In this document: positions 19,023 to 28,680 of the stretch, piece by piece
Numbering within the stretch: the stretch's first letter is position 1
How the letters are laid out: every line of letters starts with the position of its first letter
From: Candidatus Woesebacteria bacterium RIFCSPHIGHO2_01_FULL_39_32
GTDB lineage: Bacteria; Patescibacteriota; Microgenomatia; UBA8517
Direction: 5' to 3'
Assembly (NCBI GenBank): GCA_001792345.1
Contig: MGGJ01000001.1
Coordinates: 112,486 to 153,709 of the forward strand
Length of the DNA: 41,224 nucleotides
Notes under the pieces: generated by a model
Told to the model about the DNA's origin: nothing
The model's database searches: none
The model's input: the letters and a program-made list of their open reading frames with translations, nothing else
Program-made: the position numbers and the translations under genes

Positions 19023-21396
19023 TTTATCATTTTTTTTAAAAAGATATTGGCCGTTTTTGGCATTTTTTTTAATTTCAGTCACCTTTTTTTATCCAGTTTG
19101 GTTACAAAATAAAATTCCTCTTCCAGCAGACGCATTAGTTACTGCACACGTTCCTTGGACCGAATTGAAGTGGGAAGAGTACCCAGCCGGTATTCCTGTT
19201 AAGAATCAGGAGATAACAGATAGTTTTTCGCAGTTTTATCCATGGCGAAGCGTAGTAGGCGAATTTTGGCGCGAAGGAAAAATCCCGTTATGGAATCCGT
19301 ACATGTTTTCGGGGACTCCCTTTTTAGCTACCTGGCACTCCGCAGCTTTATATCCCTTGAATATATTGTATATTTTTTTTTCTGATCTCAACGCTTGGAC
19401 TAATCTTTTATTCTTGCAAATTTTATTATCAGGAATATTTATGTATCTATTTCTACGAAATATCAAGCTCACAAAAGCTGCTTCATTTCTAGGCGCGATT
19501 AGTTTTTCCTTTTCTGGATATATGATCGCATGGTTTGAATTTGCTACAGGACCGCATGCGGGTTTATGGTTACCGCTACTGTTGTTATTCGAATTTAAAT
19601 TAATTAATACAAACAAAAAAATTTGGTTTGTGCCAATTCCGTTTATCCTCTTTTTTATTTATACAGCAGGTGATTTTCAAGTTCCTTTTTACATAACTTT
19701 AATATTTTTGTCTTTTGGATTCTTTCTCATTTCACGAAAGAAAGACAAATTTTTGGTATCTATAAAATTAATAACTAGTTTTATCTTTGGAATTTTACTT
19801 TCTTTACCCCAACTACTGCCTACGATTGAACTTTTCAAGGAGTCAGTGAGACTTAATGATCCTTATATAAAAGAATATTTTTATGGACTCATGCACTGGG
19901 AAAAAATTGTAAATTTTATCTGGCCCGATTTTTTTGGAAACGTTGTTACTGGTAATTATTGGGGCAAGTTCGGATACCATGAATATCTTTCTTTTGTTGG
20001 GGTTGTGCCTTTGGTTTTTGCAATTAGTTCCGTTTTTCAAAAAAAGGATAGATTTGAAATTTTTTTTTGGTGGAGTCTTTTTATATCTTTGCTTTTTCTT
20101 TTCCCGACACCTTTAGCACATCTTCCCTTTATTCTTAAAATACCCGGTTTGGGAACTAGTTCAGCCAGTAGAATTATTTTTTTGGTCGACTTTTTAATAG
20201 CAACTCTATCTGCGTATGGTTTCTCAAAGTGGCAAAGGAAAAACATAGTTCTTTCAAAAACGATAGTAGGTTATTTTCTGGCTGTTTCTGGAGTCGCCTT
20301 AGGGATTTCAGTCTCGCTTTATTTCATGAATAAAGCTCAGATAAATAATTTACCTCGGGTTTATACCAATTTAAAGGTGGCATTAAAAAACATGACTCCT
20401 TCAACTTTAGTCTTAACAGCTTTGGCAGTATTAGTTCTTGCAAGAAACAAATTGCTAAAGATTTTTAAGACAAAGCTAGTAATAGCGGCAATATTGCTTG
20501 TATCTATTGTTGAACTACTTTGGTTTGGGTGGAAAAATACTCCTTTTTCTCCGAAAAAATTTGTGTTTCCACAGACAAAAATAATTGAATTTTTGGAAAC
20601 ACAAGAGAAACCTTTCCGAATTGCCGGAGGAATTCCTCTAAACTTATTCATGTATAATCGACTGGGATCGGCAGAGGGTTATGATCCAATTTACCCTTAT
20701 CTTAACAGTGAATGGTTTTCTTTGGTAAATTCTTCAAGTTTAGATGCGTTGAGTGGTCGTTATGGTCAAATTCATAATTTTAATTCACCTTTGTTGGATT
20801 ACGCGAATATAAAGTTTATTGTTGAGTATAAGAAAGACAAATTCGGTGGCATATCTGAAAAGGGTGAATTTAGTAACGGAGTTGCTTCACCAAAATATAA
20901 AGAAATTTTTCAGGAAGGTAGGATTAAGGTTTTTGAAAATACAACAGTTCTTCCCAAAATATGGCTTGGAACAACATATCAAGTTGAGGCCAAAAAGGAA
21001 GCTATTTCTAAGTTATTGTTGGATCCAACTACGAGAGAGAAAAAGTTAATCGTTTTAGAAGAGCACCCTGATATAGAAATTGCACAAAAAGATATTGGTT
21101 ACTCTGTCGATAATATCCGTGAGAGTTTCAATATGATCAGTTTCGACGTTGCAACTACAGATCCTTCTTTGGTTTTTCTCTCGGAAACTTATTATCCAGG
21201 TTGGAGTGCCTATGTTGATGGGAAAAGAGCCGATATTATAAGATCAAACTATATTTTCCAAAGCATAGCAATTCCGGAAGGTGTTCACAACATAGCATTT
21301 AAATATGAGCCCAAATCATTTAGAATTGGAGTGTTACTGAGTTTGGTCACACTAATTTTCCTTGCGGTATATACATTCAAATATGCAAAAAAATAG
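18976..21396 (+). CDS. YfhO-family polytopic membrane protein
   Basis: DSFSQFYPWRSVVGEFWREGKIPLWNPYMFSGTPFLATWHSAALYPLN; C-terminal SETYYPGWSAYVDGKRADIIRSNYIFQSIAIPEGVHNIAFKY. Confidence 0.85.
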   Translation: MSMNDLKRKFLNFFHNLSFFLKRYWPFLAFFLISVTFFYPVWLQNKIPLPADALVTAHVPWTELKWEEYPAGIPVKNQEITDSFSQFYPWRSVVGEFWREGKIPLWNPYMFSGTPFLATWHSAALYPLNILYIFFSDLNAWTNLLFLQILLSGIFMYLFLRNIKLTKAASFLGAISFSFSGYMIAWFEFATGPHAGLWLPLLLLFEFKLINTNKKIWFVPIPFILFFIYTAGDFQVPFYITLIFLSFGFFLISRKKDKFLVSIKLITSFIFGILLSLPQLLPTIELFKESVRLNDPYIKEYFYGLMHWEKIVNFIWPDFFGNVVTGNYWGKFGYHEYLSFVGVVPLVFAISSVFQKKDRFEIFFWWSLFISLLFLFPTPLAHLPFILKIPGLGTSSASRIIFLVDFLIATLSAYGFSKWQRKNIVLSKTIVGYFLAVSGVALGISVSLYFMNKAQINNLPRVYTNLKVALKNMTPSTLVLTALAVLVLARNKLLKIFKTKLVIAAILLVSIVELLWFGWKNTPFSPKKFVFPQTKIIEFLETQEKPFRIAGGIPLNLFMYNRLGSAEGYDPIYPYLNSEWFSLVNSSSLDALSGRYGQIHNFNSPLLDYANIKFIVEYKKDKFGGISEKGEFSNGVASPKYKEIFQEGRIKVFENTTVLPKIWLGTTYQVEAKKEAISKLLLDPTTREKKLIVLEEHPDIEIAQKDIGYSVDNIRESFNMISFDVATTDPSLVFLSETYYPGWSAYVDGKRADIIRSNYIFQSIAIPEGVHNIAFKYEPKSFRIGVLLSLVTLIFLAVYTFKYAKK

Positions 21397-22291
21397 TCAG
21401 ATAGTATCAATCATAATACCCAACTATAATGGAAAAGAGCTCCTCGAGAAAAATTTGCCATACGTTTTAAAGGCGTACAGAAATTCTGGAAACAAAATTA
21501 AAGAAATAATTGTTGTTGATGATGCTTCAACCGACGATAGCGTTACCTTTATCAAACACAACTTTCCCGAAATTAGAATTATTCAGCATAGGGTTAATAG
21601 AGGTTTTTCATCAGCTGTAAATATGGGAGCGAGAAGCGCAAAAGGCAAGTATCTTGCTCTTCTAAACTCAGATGTAATTCCTTCTAAAAATTTTCTTGAA
21701 ACAGTGCTACAACATTTTAAAGATGACAAGGTTTTTGCTGTTTCGCTCCACGAAAAAGGGTACGGGTGGGCCAGAGGTAAATTTAAAGATGGGTTTATTG
21801 AACATGAATCAGGTTCCGAGAGCGAAGATGTACATGAAAGTTTTTGGGTAAACGGAGGAACGGGCGTTTTTCGAAGAAGGTATTGGATGAAATTAAATGG
21901 TATGGATGAAAAACTTCTGAATCCATTTTATTGGGAGGATTTAGATTTAAGTTACCGTGCGGCAAAGCGGGGTTGGCTTAATCTTTGGGATCCCGAAGCA
22001 AAAGTTGTACACGAACACGAATTGACAATTGGTAGAATTTCAAAAACATTTCGAGAAAAGATTCAGCAAAGAAATCAACTTATACTTATTTGGAAAAATA
22101 TAACGTCCCCTAACTTATTTCGTAAACATATCGCAGGTCTAGTACGAAGGATTACACAGCACCCGGGATATATATTAATAGTATTTATAGCTCTTAAAAA
22201 GTGGCGCGGTATAGCTAAAGCACGAAAAAAAGAGAGGAAGGAAGCAAAAATTTCCGACGAGGCAATTTTTGCAAAATTTAAAAATGGTTGA
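21383..22291 (+). CDS. GT2 glycosyltransferase
   Basis: SIIIPNYNGKELLEKNL, VVDDASTDDSV, NRGFSSAVNMGARSAKGKYLALLNSDV, FYWEDLDLSYRAAKRGW. Confidence 0.88.
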   Translation: MQKNSQIVSIIIPNYNGKELLEKNLPYVLKAYRNSGNKIKEIIVVDDASTDDSVTFIKHNFPEIRIIQHRVNRGFSSAVNMGARSAKGKYLALLNSDVIPSKNFLETVLQHFKDDKVFAVSLHEKGYGWARGKFKDGFIEHESGSESEDVHESFWVNGGTGVFRRRYWMKLNGMDEKLLNPFYWEDLDLSYRAAKRGWLNLWDPEAKVVHEHELTIGRISKTFREKIQQRNQLILIWKNITSPNLFRKHIAGLVRRITQHPGYILIVFIALKKWRGIAKARKKERKEAKISDEAIFAKFKNG

Positions 22292-23105
22292 TGTTTCTGT
22301 AATCATAGTTAGTTTTAATACTAAAGTCTTAACACTTCAGTGCATTAAATCGATAATAGATTCTATTGAACGGTTGGATTACGAAATTATAGTTATCGAT
22401 AACGGTTCGAGTGATGGTACTGTTGAAGGAATATCAAAAATCAAAAATCAAAAATCAAATATACAAATTAAAATTATAAAAAATGAAGAAAGTATTGGTT
22501 TCGCGAAGGCTAATAATCAAGGTATAAAAAAAGCAAATGGCAAATATATCTTTCTTTTAAACTCTGACACAATGGTTAGAAAAGGTGTAATCGAAAAACT
22601 TATCGATTTTGTCGAAGGTACACCCGATGCCGGAGTTGTCGGGCCAAAACTTCTCAATCCGGACGGGTCTATTCAACCTTCGGCTTTTAATTTACCAACG
22701 ATTGAGCGTGCAATTAAACAATATTGGTTTGGTAAAAATGGTTTGCTTGATAAGTACGCGCCGTTTGGCCACGAACCAAGAAGCGTGGAATCTCTTGTTA
22801 TGGCAGCATATCTCATTACTCCAAAAGCTTTAGAGGAGATTGGGTTTTTAGATGAAAGATACTTTATGTATTTTGAAGACTTCGATTATTGTAAAAGAGT
22901 GAAAGATGTGGGATTAAAAGTATATTATTTTCCAACTGCAGAAGTAATCCATTATCATGGAGCTAGTGGAAAAAATATCGCAGATGAAAAAAATCAATGG
23001 CGTCGACTAATCCCATCAAGTAAAATTTATCACGGCACAGTGAAACATTATTTATTTAATTTTATTCTCTGGTCAGGCCAAAAATGGGAAAAATATTTTC
23101 ACTAG
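22284..23105 (+). CDS. GT2 glycosyltransferase, rhamnosyltransferase-like
   Basis: VSVIIVSFNTKVLTLQCIKSI, VIDNGSSDGTVE, SIGFAKANNQGIKKANGKYIFLLNSDT, FMYFEDFDYCKRVKDVGL. Confidence 0.9.
   Translation: MVDVSVIIVSFNTKVLTLQCIKSIIDSIERLDYEIIVIDNGSSDGTVEGISKIKNQKSNIQIKIIKNEESIGFAKANNQGIKKANGKYIFLLNSDTMVRKGVIEKLIDFVEGTPDAGVVGPKLLNPDGSIQPSAFNLPTIERAIKQYWFGKNGLLDKYAPFGHEPRSVESLVMAAYLITPKALEEIGFLDERYFMYFEDFDYCKRVKDVGLKVYYFPTAEVIHYHGASGKNIADEKNQWRRLIPSSKIYHGTVKHYLFNFILWSGQKWEKYFH
22433..22460 (+). repeat. Period-7 array ATCAAAA x3 + ATCAAAT
   Basis: Four consecutive 7-mers; encodes SKIKNQKSNI. Confidence 0.85.
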
Positions 23106-24841
23106 TTACCAGTCACAAGTCACTAATTACAATTTTATTGATTGCCTCTTTTTTGCGCCTATGGAAACTTAACGAAGTTCCAGTCTCACTTTTTGGAGAT
23201 GAACTGGATGTCGGATATCATGCATATTCGATTTTGAAAACAGGAAAAGATTATTATGGAAATCCTTGGCCAATTCACTTTCACTCTATTGCCGAGTGGA
23301 GAACGCCACTTTACCTTTATTCAGCAGTTCCTACAGTTGCGATTTTTGGAATATCACCACTTGGCGTCCGTTTACCAGCAGCAATTTTTGGAATTTTGAG
23401 TGTTTTTGGAATTTATTTAGTTGTTAAGGAGTTGTTAGGTTATAATAATGTTCTAACGACAAGGCATCCGCACGCAATTTTGTCGACATTACTTATTGCA
23501 ATTTCCCCCTGGCATATTCAGTACTCTCGAGCAGGTTTTGAGGTAACCGAGTTATTAGCCTTTTTACTTTTGGGATTATATTTTTTCTTTAGGGCATTAA
23601 GAAATAAGGGCAACTTACTATGGGTTTCTATCGCCCTCCTTACTTTCACTCCCTGGATTTATAGTACGGCAAAACTTTTCACCCCCCTACTGCTTATTTT
23701 TATTTTTCAAGTCTGGCGGAAAGATATTGTTAAAATGCCTAGAACAGACTTAGTCAAAGGAGTTCTTGCTGGTCTTATTATCGGATTACCAATTGCATTC
23801 AGCACTTTTTTTGGCGGAGGAACACAAAGAGCGCAATATACTAGCGTCTTTACTGATCCTTCCACAATAGAGCCGGAAGTAGGAACTGCAAGGTTGCGCG
23901 ATGCCGCAATGCGCGGGGATTTGGCATTGGGTTACGTTGCGACATTCAGTGATAGATTTTTTCATAATAAAGTTACTTTTTGGATGAACGCTATTACCAA
24001 AAATTATTTGGAAAGCATATCTACTGATTTTCTATTTGAAAACGGCGACCCCAATTTAAGACATTCAATAAAAGGAATGGGACAATTTTACAAAATTGAG
24101 GTAATACCGTTAATCCTAGGGTTGATATTATACTTTGCATCGAAAATTGACAGGAAAATAAAGTTTCTTTTAATTTTCTGGATAACTTTCGGAGTTCTAC
24201 CTGCCGCTTTAACGCGTGATGGCGGGAATCATGCAACGCGTCTTATTCTTATATTGCCACCATTAATATTTTTAATATCATATGGGATTTTTGAGACAAC
24301 GACTAGACTAAGTAAGAATTTAAAAATTATTTTTCTTATTGTTTATTGCTTATTACTTGCTGTTAACTTCGTTTTCTATCAACATACATACTGGATTCAC
24401 AATCCTTGGGACTCGGAACGGTGGTGGCATGCAGGCCTTAAAGAATCAATTCAATCTATTAAAGATATTGAAAATGGTTACGATCAAGTGATAATTTCGA
24501 TGAAAGGGGAACCATCTTGGATATTTTTTGCCGCATGGTATCAATATCCACCTGACAAATGGCAAACTAATTTTCCGATAGGGAACGATGTAAATGTTTC
24601 CGGTTTTGGGAAAATCTCTCATATCGATAAATTCTATTTCGGAACCTTTAATGTCGAAGGGAAAAGTCTTTACGATCTTCCTAAATACATAGATAGCAAG
24701 ACTTTGTATATGGCTGTCGCCAAAGAAATGGGTCCGAACTTGATTCTAGAACCTGAAAGAACCCCTCCTGGATTAAAACTTGTGAAAGCGATTCCTTATC
24801 CTTCAGGAGAGCCTGCGTATTATTTACTTACAACTAATTAA
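23084..24841 (+). CDS. GT39-type glycosyltransferase (GYxAYSILKTGKD subfamily)
   Basis: FGDELDVGYHAYSILKTGKDYYGNPWPIHF; IAISPWHIQYSRAGFEV; HNKVTFWMNAITKNYLESISTDFLFENGD. Confidence 0.85.
   Translation: MGKIFSLVTSHKSLITILLIASFLRLWKLNEVPVSLFGDELDVGYHAYSILKTGKDYYGNPWPIHFHSIAEWRTPLYLYSAVPTVAIFGISPLGVRLPAAIFGILSVFGIYLVVKELLGYNNVLTTRHPHAILSTLLIAISPWHIQYSRAGFEVTELLAFLLLGLYFFFRALRNKGNLLWVSIALLTFTPWIYSTAKLFTPLLLIFIFQVWRKDIVKMPRTDLVKGVLAGLIIGLPIAFSTFFGGGTQRAQYTSVFTDPSTIEPEVGTARLRDAAMRGDLALGYVATFSDRFFHNKVTFWMNAITKNYLESISTDFLFENGDPNLRHSIKGMGQFYKIEVIPLILGLILYFASKIDRKIKFLLIFWITFGVLPAALTRDGGNHATRLILILPPLIFLISYGIFETTTRLSKNLKIIFLIVYCLLLAVNFVFYQHTYWIHNPWDSERWWHAGLKESIQSIKDIENGYDQVIISMKGEPSWIFFAAWYQYPPDKWQTNFPIGNDVNVSGFGKISHIDKFYFGTFNVEGKSLYDLPKYIDSKTLYMAVAKEMGPNLILEPERTPPGLKLVKAIPYPSGEPAYYLLTTN
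23102..23129 (+). repeat. Period-7 array CTAGTTA/CCAGTCA/CAAGTCA/CTAATTA
   Basis: Four 7-mers spanning the stop of the GT2 gene and the 5' end of the GT39 gene; encodes LVTSHKSLIT. Confidence 0.82.
24334..24364 (+). repeat. Period-7 array TCTTATT/GTTTATT/GCTTATT/ACTTGCT
   Basis: Four 7-mers within a TM-coding segment (FLIVYCLLLAV). Confidence 0.75.
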
Positions 24842-26537
24842 CTACTTTTGGGTTTGTTTTAACGACTAAAAATGCAACTCTACCATCTGGGAATTTTATT
24901 TCATTAATAAGGTTGAGATTGTGGCGCTCGATTTGTTCGTATGAAATTGACAAGGAATCGCCGACTAAATATTGTTCAACTGACAAATCCTTTTCCCAGT
25001 CAATTGGTCTAGTTACAATTCTTCCAATCCTTTTTGTTTTATTTCTGCCCATGTTTGTATAGTATTCGGAAAGCGAAACTTCAAAGTTTTCTTTTTGATA
25101 AGTCTCCGGATCAAACTTCATGAAGAATAAAAGTTGACTATATGGTTCTGTTCGAGAATTATCAACGACTACTGGAAAGTTTTGGTCAAGTTTTTGAATT
25201 GTTGCTGCTATTTGTTCAAAGCCATAGTTCCATTCTTCGGCTCGATAATATTCATTCAGAATTATGACTGAACTATATAGTCGAGCGAATGAATAAGTGA
25301 CAACTGCAACCGAGATGAAGAAGGCAGTAAAAACATAAAAACTCATTTTCATCAACTTCAATCTCAATATAATGTATTTCTTTAGCATTTGATACGATTC
25401 GATAATCCCCAGACTAATGATGATTAAGAGAGGAATCACCATTTGTAAAGATCTAATTGTAGAGTAAGGATCTCTTGTAACCGCTGCAGGTAAAGGAGAA
25501 AAAAGTAGCATCGAGATTGTTATGAAGCGAAGTTCCCCCAAATCTTTATTTTTTATTATTTTAAATAAACCATAGAGATAAAAAGGGAATTGCCAAAGAA
25601 AAAATGTTGATAAATCCGGGAAAGAACTTCTTAGACCGGAGTCCCCTAATATAAACATATTTCGGGAAGAAAAGTAGGAAACGTAAAGAGAAAGAAATTC
25701 TCTCACAGTTAAAAACCACGAACCATTTATAAAAAAGCCGAGAGGTCCGGAATAAGTATCGAGAAATCCAGCGGGAAGCTGTCTTGTGTGAGAAAAGATG
25801 TTAAGTCCTGTTGCTCTTACTAAAAATCCCGGAGTGGCTGCGACAGACAATGTTGGTAAAAGAAGTATAAAGACTACAAAAGTACAAATTAATAAATAAT
25901 TTTTGTGCGATTTTGCCAAAAGTTTTTCTCGATGTCTGAAGAAAAGTAAGATTACCATTAAAGGCGTGAATATTCTTTGGGCATGATATGAAGGGATTGC
26001 TATTGCGAAGAAAATTACGGAAAGGAGTAAAACTTTCGGTTTTTTAAGTCCAAGGTAAAAAAAATAGAGTCCGGTTAAAAAGAAAAAAAGCGCAACATTA
26101 CATTCGAAATTTGTTCTTCCGAAAAGAATATGCCAAGGAGAAATGGATAATAGGAATGTGGTTAATAGACTTAATTGAAAGGCGTATTTTTTTGGTGTAA
26201 TCTCTTTTAGTAATAGATAAAGAATGGGTAGAGTAAAGATACTAAACAGAAACGAAGGAAATCGTACTGTAAATTTTGTTAACCCAAAGATTGGTATAAG
26301 CGGAACAATTAGATAAATATAGATAGGTGTTTTAAAGTCGGTAAATGAGCGAAAAACTATTGGGAAAGATTTTCCAAATTCATCCTTTCCTGTTTTTAAA
26401 ATTGAGTAAGCGTTATACCCTTGTGCAGCTTCGTCTAAATAAAGTCCGCTAGGTGCATCCCCTAATTTGTAAAAACGAGTGAGAATTGCAAGAAAAATGG
26501 AAATTCCAAGAACGAATAGAGGAATATATTTTTTCAT
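24834..26537 (-). CDS. GT39-type glycosyltransferase (GYxAYSILKTGKD subfamily)
   Basis: LDEAAQGYNAYSILKTGKDEFGKSFPIVFRSFTDFKTPIYIYLIVPLIPIFG; SISPWHILFGRTNFECN. Confidence 0.85.
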   Translation of the reverse strand: MKKYIPLFVLGISIFLAILTRFYKLGDAPSGLYLDEAAQGYNAYSILKTGKDEFGKSFPIVFRSFTDFKTPIYIYLIVPLIPIFGLTKFTVRFPSFLFSIFTLPILYLLLKEITPKKYAFQLSLLTTFLLSISPWHILFGRTNFECNVALFFFLTGLYFFYLGLKKPKVLLLSVIFFAIAIPSYHAQRIFTPLMVILLFFRHREKLLAKSHKNYLLICTFVVFILLLPTLSVAATPGFLVRATGLNIFSHTRQLPAGFLDTYSGPLGFFINGSWFLTVREFLSLYVSYFSSRNMFILGDSGLRSSFPDLSTFFLWQFPFYLYGLFKIIKNKDLGELRFITISMLLFSPLPAAVTRDPYSTIRSLQMVIPLLIIISLGIIESYQMLKKYIILRLKLMKMSFYVFTAFFISVAVVTYSFARLYSSVIILNEYYRAEEWNYGFEQIAATIQKLDQNFPVVVDNSRTEPYSQLLFFMKFDPETYQKENFEVSLSEYYTNMGRNKTKRIGRIVTRPIDWEKDLSVEQYLVGDSLSISYEQIERHNLNLINEIKFPDGRVAFLVVKTNPKVVN

Positions 26538-27367
26538 CGTGAATATTGAAGGACTATTCTTAAGAGTTCAGGAATTGTAAAAATTATAAATAGTACAAGT
26601 ATCCAAAATGAAAATTTATATTTTTTTGTGAAGAGATTAACTCCATGAATAAATAATAGAGCCATCGGGATCCAGAGAACAAAATCGTTTCGGTCAAAAA
26701 TACTAAGAATAGAGAGAGATATGATTGACGACAAAAATACTAAAGTTATGAATTTCTTATTTTCGGCTTTTCGGATAAAAAACAACCCGTAAAATACGAA
26801 CACTATTGCAAAAAAAGGAAATTTAACAAGATTCTGGTTATTTACAATTTGCCGTGGTGCAAAGCCGAAAAAGTAATTGTTTGGATCAGTTAGTGCAAAG
26901 AAGTTGAAAATGAATTTATCCACGATAATCCTTGCTTTATTATGGAAGGTTCGTGCTAGGAAGATCGAGGGATAAAGTTGGGTATCGCGAATAACTTCCT
27001 GTCTTGCTTCGTAGTCTTTTATAAAAATAGTCTGGCCCCATAAAGGTTTCCAAAAAACAAAAAGAAGAATGGTGGAAATGATTAAAAAAATAATTTTTGT
27101 TTTTTCTCTATGTCCAAATATTAGGTCTGTTAGAAGAAAAACAACAGGAAAGAGAGTTAATTTAGGTTCTACAATAGGTATAAAAAGAATGGGTATCTGG
27201 TAAAAATTCCACTGTTTTTTGTAAATAAGGAAGCTTAGCAGAATGAAAATTACTGGCAAAAAGTAGGATAGAAAGTCACTTGGTGTATTTGCTAAAAATA
27301 AACTAAGAGGCCAGAATAAAATTCCTAAGGGAATGACAAAAATGACAAAATTGCGAATATTCATCAA
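26534..27367 (-). CDS. Hypothetical membrane protein, possible C-half remnant of a GT39-like protein
   Basis: About 7 TM segments; ARTFHNKARIIVDKFIFNFFALTDPNNYFFGF resembles the HNK...FLF motif of nearby GT39 paralogs; ATGA overlap with the downstream gene. Confidence 0.5.
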   Translation of the reverse strand: MMNIRNFVIFVIPLGILFWPLSLFLANTPSDFLSYFLPVIFILLSFLIYKKQWNFYQIPILFIPIVEPKLTLFPVVFLLTDLIFGHREKTKIIFLIISTILLFVFWKPLWGQTIFIKDYEARQEVIRDTQLYPSIFLARTFHNKARIIVDKFIFNFFALTDPNNYFFGFAPRQIVNNQNLVKFPFFAIVFVFYGLFFIRKAENKKFITLVFLSSIISLSILSIFDRNDFVLWIPMALLFIHGVNLFTKKYKFSFWILVLFIIFTIPELLRIVLQYSR

Positions 27368-27391
27368 CTCATTTTAGCTTGATATTCTTTG

Positions 27392-28672
27392 ATGTACAAT
27401 TTGTTTGTGGGAATAACCAAAACATTTCTCTTTATTTTGCTTTTTGCATTAATTCTTCGTTTATCTTTAGTATTTGTTGCCTATCATGGGGATCTTAATA
27501 ACAATATTTCATGGGCTACTTTATCTGTAGAGAGGGGTTTAAAGGGATTTTACGGTTCACCCGACGCGAATGATTGGCCATTTTCCGCACCCAATCAACC
27601 CCCACTGACAATTTTATCGTTGGCAGGATTAAGAGTCGTCTATCTTGCAATCGAGAATATCTCATGGAGATTGAATAATCAGTTTTCGTTTTTCCCATCC
27701 ACGTTTATATGGTTCTGGGAAGCAAAGGGGATGACCTTACTTATGAAACTTCCATCAATTTTTGCTGATCTGGGGATAGGTTGGTTAATTTATAAATATT
27801 TTGAGAAGGAAGGTAAACATAAACTTGGACTTATACTTTCTGCCGTTTGGCTTTTTAATCCAATAACCTGGTATAACTCCTCAATTTGGGGGCAGACGGA
27901 CAGTATAGTCAATCTATTAGGCTTAATAGGAATATTTGCTTTACTAAATAAAAATCTACCAAAATTTGCTGTGTTTTTTACTTTATCTATTCTTTTCAAA
28001 GGCTCGCTATCTATCTTTACTCCAGTCTTACTTTTCGTTGCCTATAAGCAAAACCAAACGTTTACGAGATGGTTCCAAGCCACCTTCTACATGCTACTAG
28101 CTACAGTATTTGTGTCGATCTGGTTTCATCCACATATCGATTTACCTTTTTGGTTAATTAATTTATATAAAGAACGAATATTGCCGGGAGAAATAGGATA
28201 CTTAACCGCAAATGCTTTTAATTTTTGGTGGTTAGCTGATTCTGGAAAAACGCTTGATTCAACAGTTTACTTTGGATTGCAGGCGAGACTGTGGGGTTTT
28301 GTGACTGTATTGACAGGGATAATCCTTGTTCTGATTTGGCTCAAACATAAAATTAACGACAAAAGGATTTTTGCATCACTTTTGACTGTGTCTTTCCTTT
28401 CCTTTCTATTTTTAACTCGTATACATGAGAGGTATCTATACCCGTTTTTTCCGCCCGCAACAATTCTTTTGGGATTTGTTCCTTATTTATGGATACCATA
28501 TGCGGTTGTGTCCTTAACGCACCTACTTAACTTGTATCATCTTTTTTGGGCCCCTTCCCTAAAACCTTTAGAACTTTCTTTTATGAACCCCGCCTTGCCT
28601 CAAATACTATCTTTAGTTAATATACTTACCTTTGTCTATCTTCTTCGACTTTTCCGTTCATCAAAGCTATAA
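27392..28672 (+). CDS. GT-C mannosyltransferase-like protein (Gpi18/ALG6-like)
   Basis: NPITWYNSSIWGQTDSIVNLLGLIGIFAL; FLTRIHERYLYPFFPPATILL. Start uncertain (27389 TTG or 27392 ATG). Confidence 0.65.
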   Translation: MYNLFVGITKTFLFILLFALILRLSLVFVAYHGDLNNNISWATLSVERGLKGFYGSPDANDWPFSAPNQPPLTILSLAGLRVVYLAIENISWRLNNQFSFFPSTFIWFWEAKGMTLLMKLPSIFADLGIGWLIYKYFEKEGKHKLGLILSAVWLFNPITWYNSSIWGQTDSIVNLLGLIGIFALLNKNLPKFAVFFTLSILFKGSLSIFTPVLLFVAYKQNQTFTRWFQATFYMLLATVFVSIWFHPHIDLPFWLINLYKERILPGEIGYLTANAFNFWWLADSGKTLDSTVYFGLQARLWGFVTVLTGIILVLIWLKHKINDKRIFASLLTVSFLSFLFLTRIHERYLYPFFPPATILLGFVPYLWIPYAVVSLTHLLNLYHLFWAPSLKPLELSFMNPALPQILSLVNILTFVYLLRLFRSSKL

Positions 28673-28680
28673 TTTGTATA

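Noticed and set aside
20316-20336. Short inverted repeat GCTTTATT-TCATG-AATAAAGC
   Set aside because: 8-bp AT-rich dyad in the middle of the YfhO-like CDS; expected by chance at this composition.
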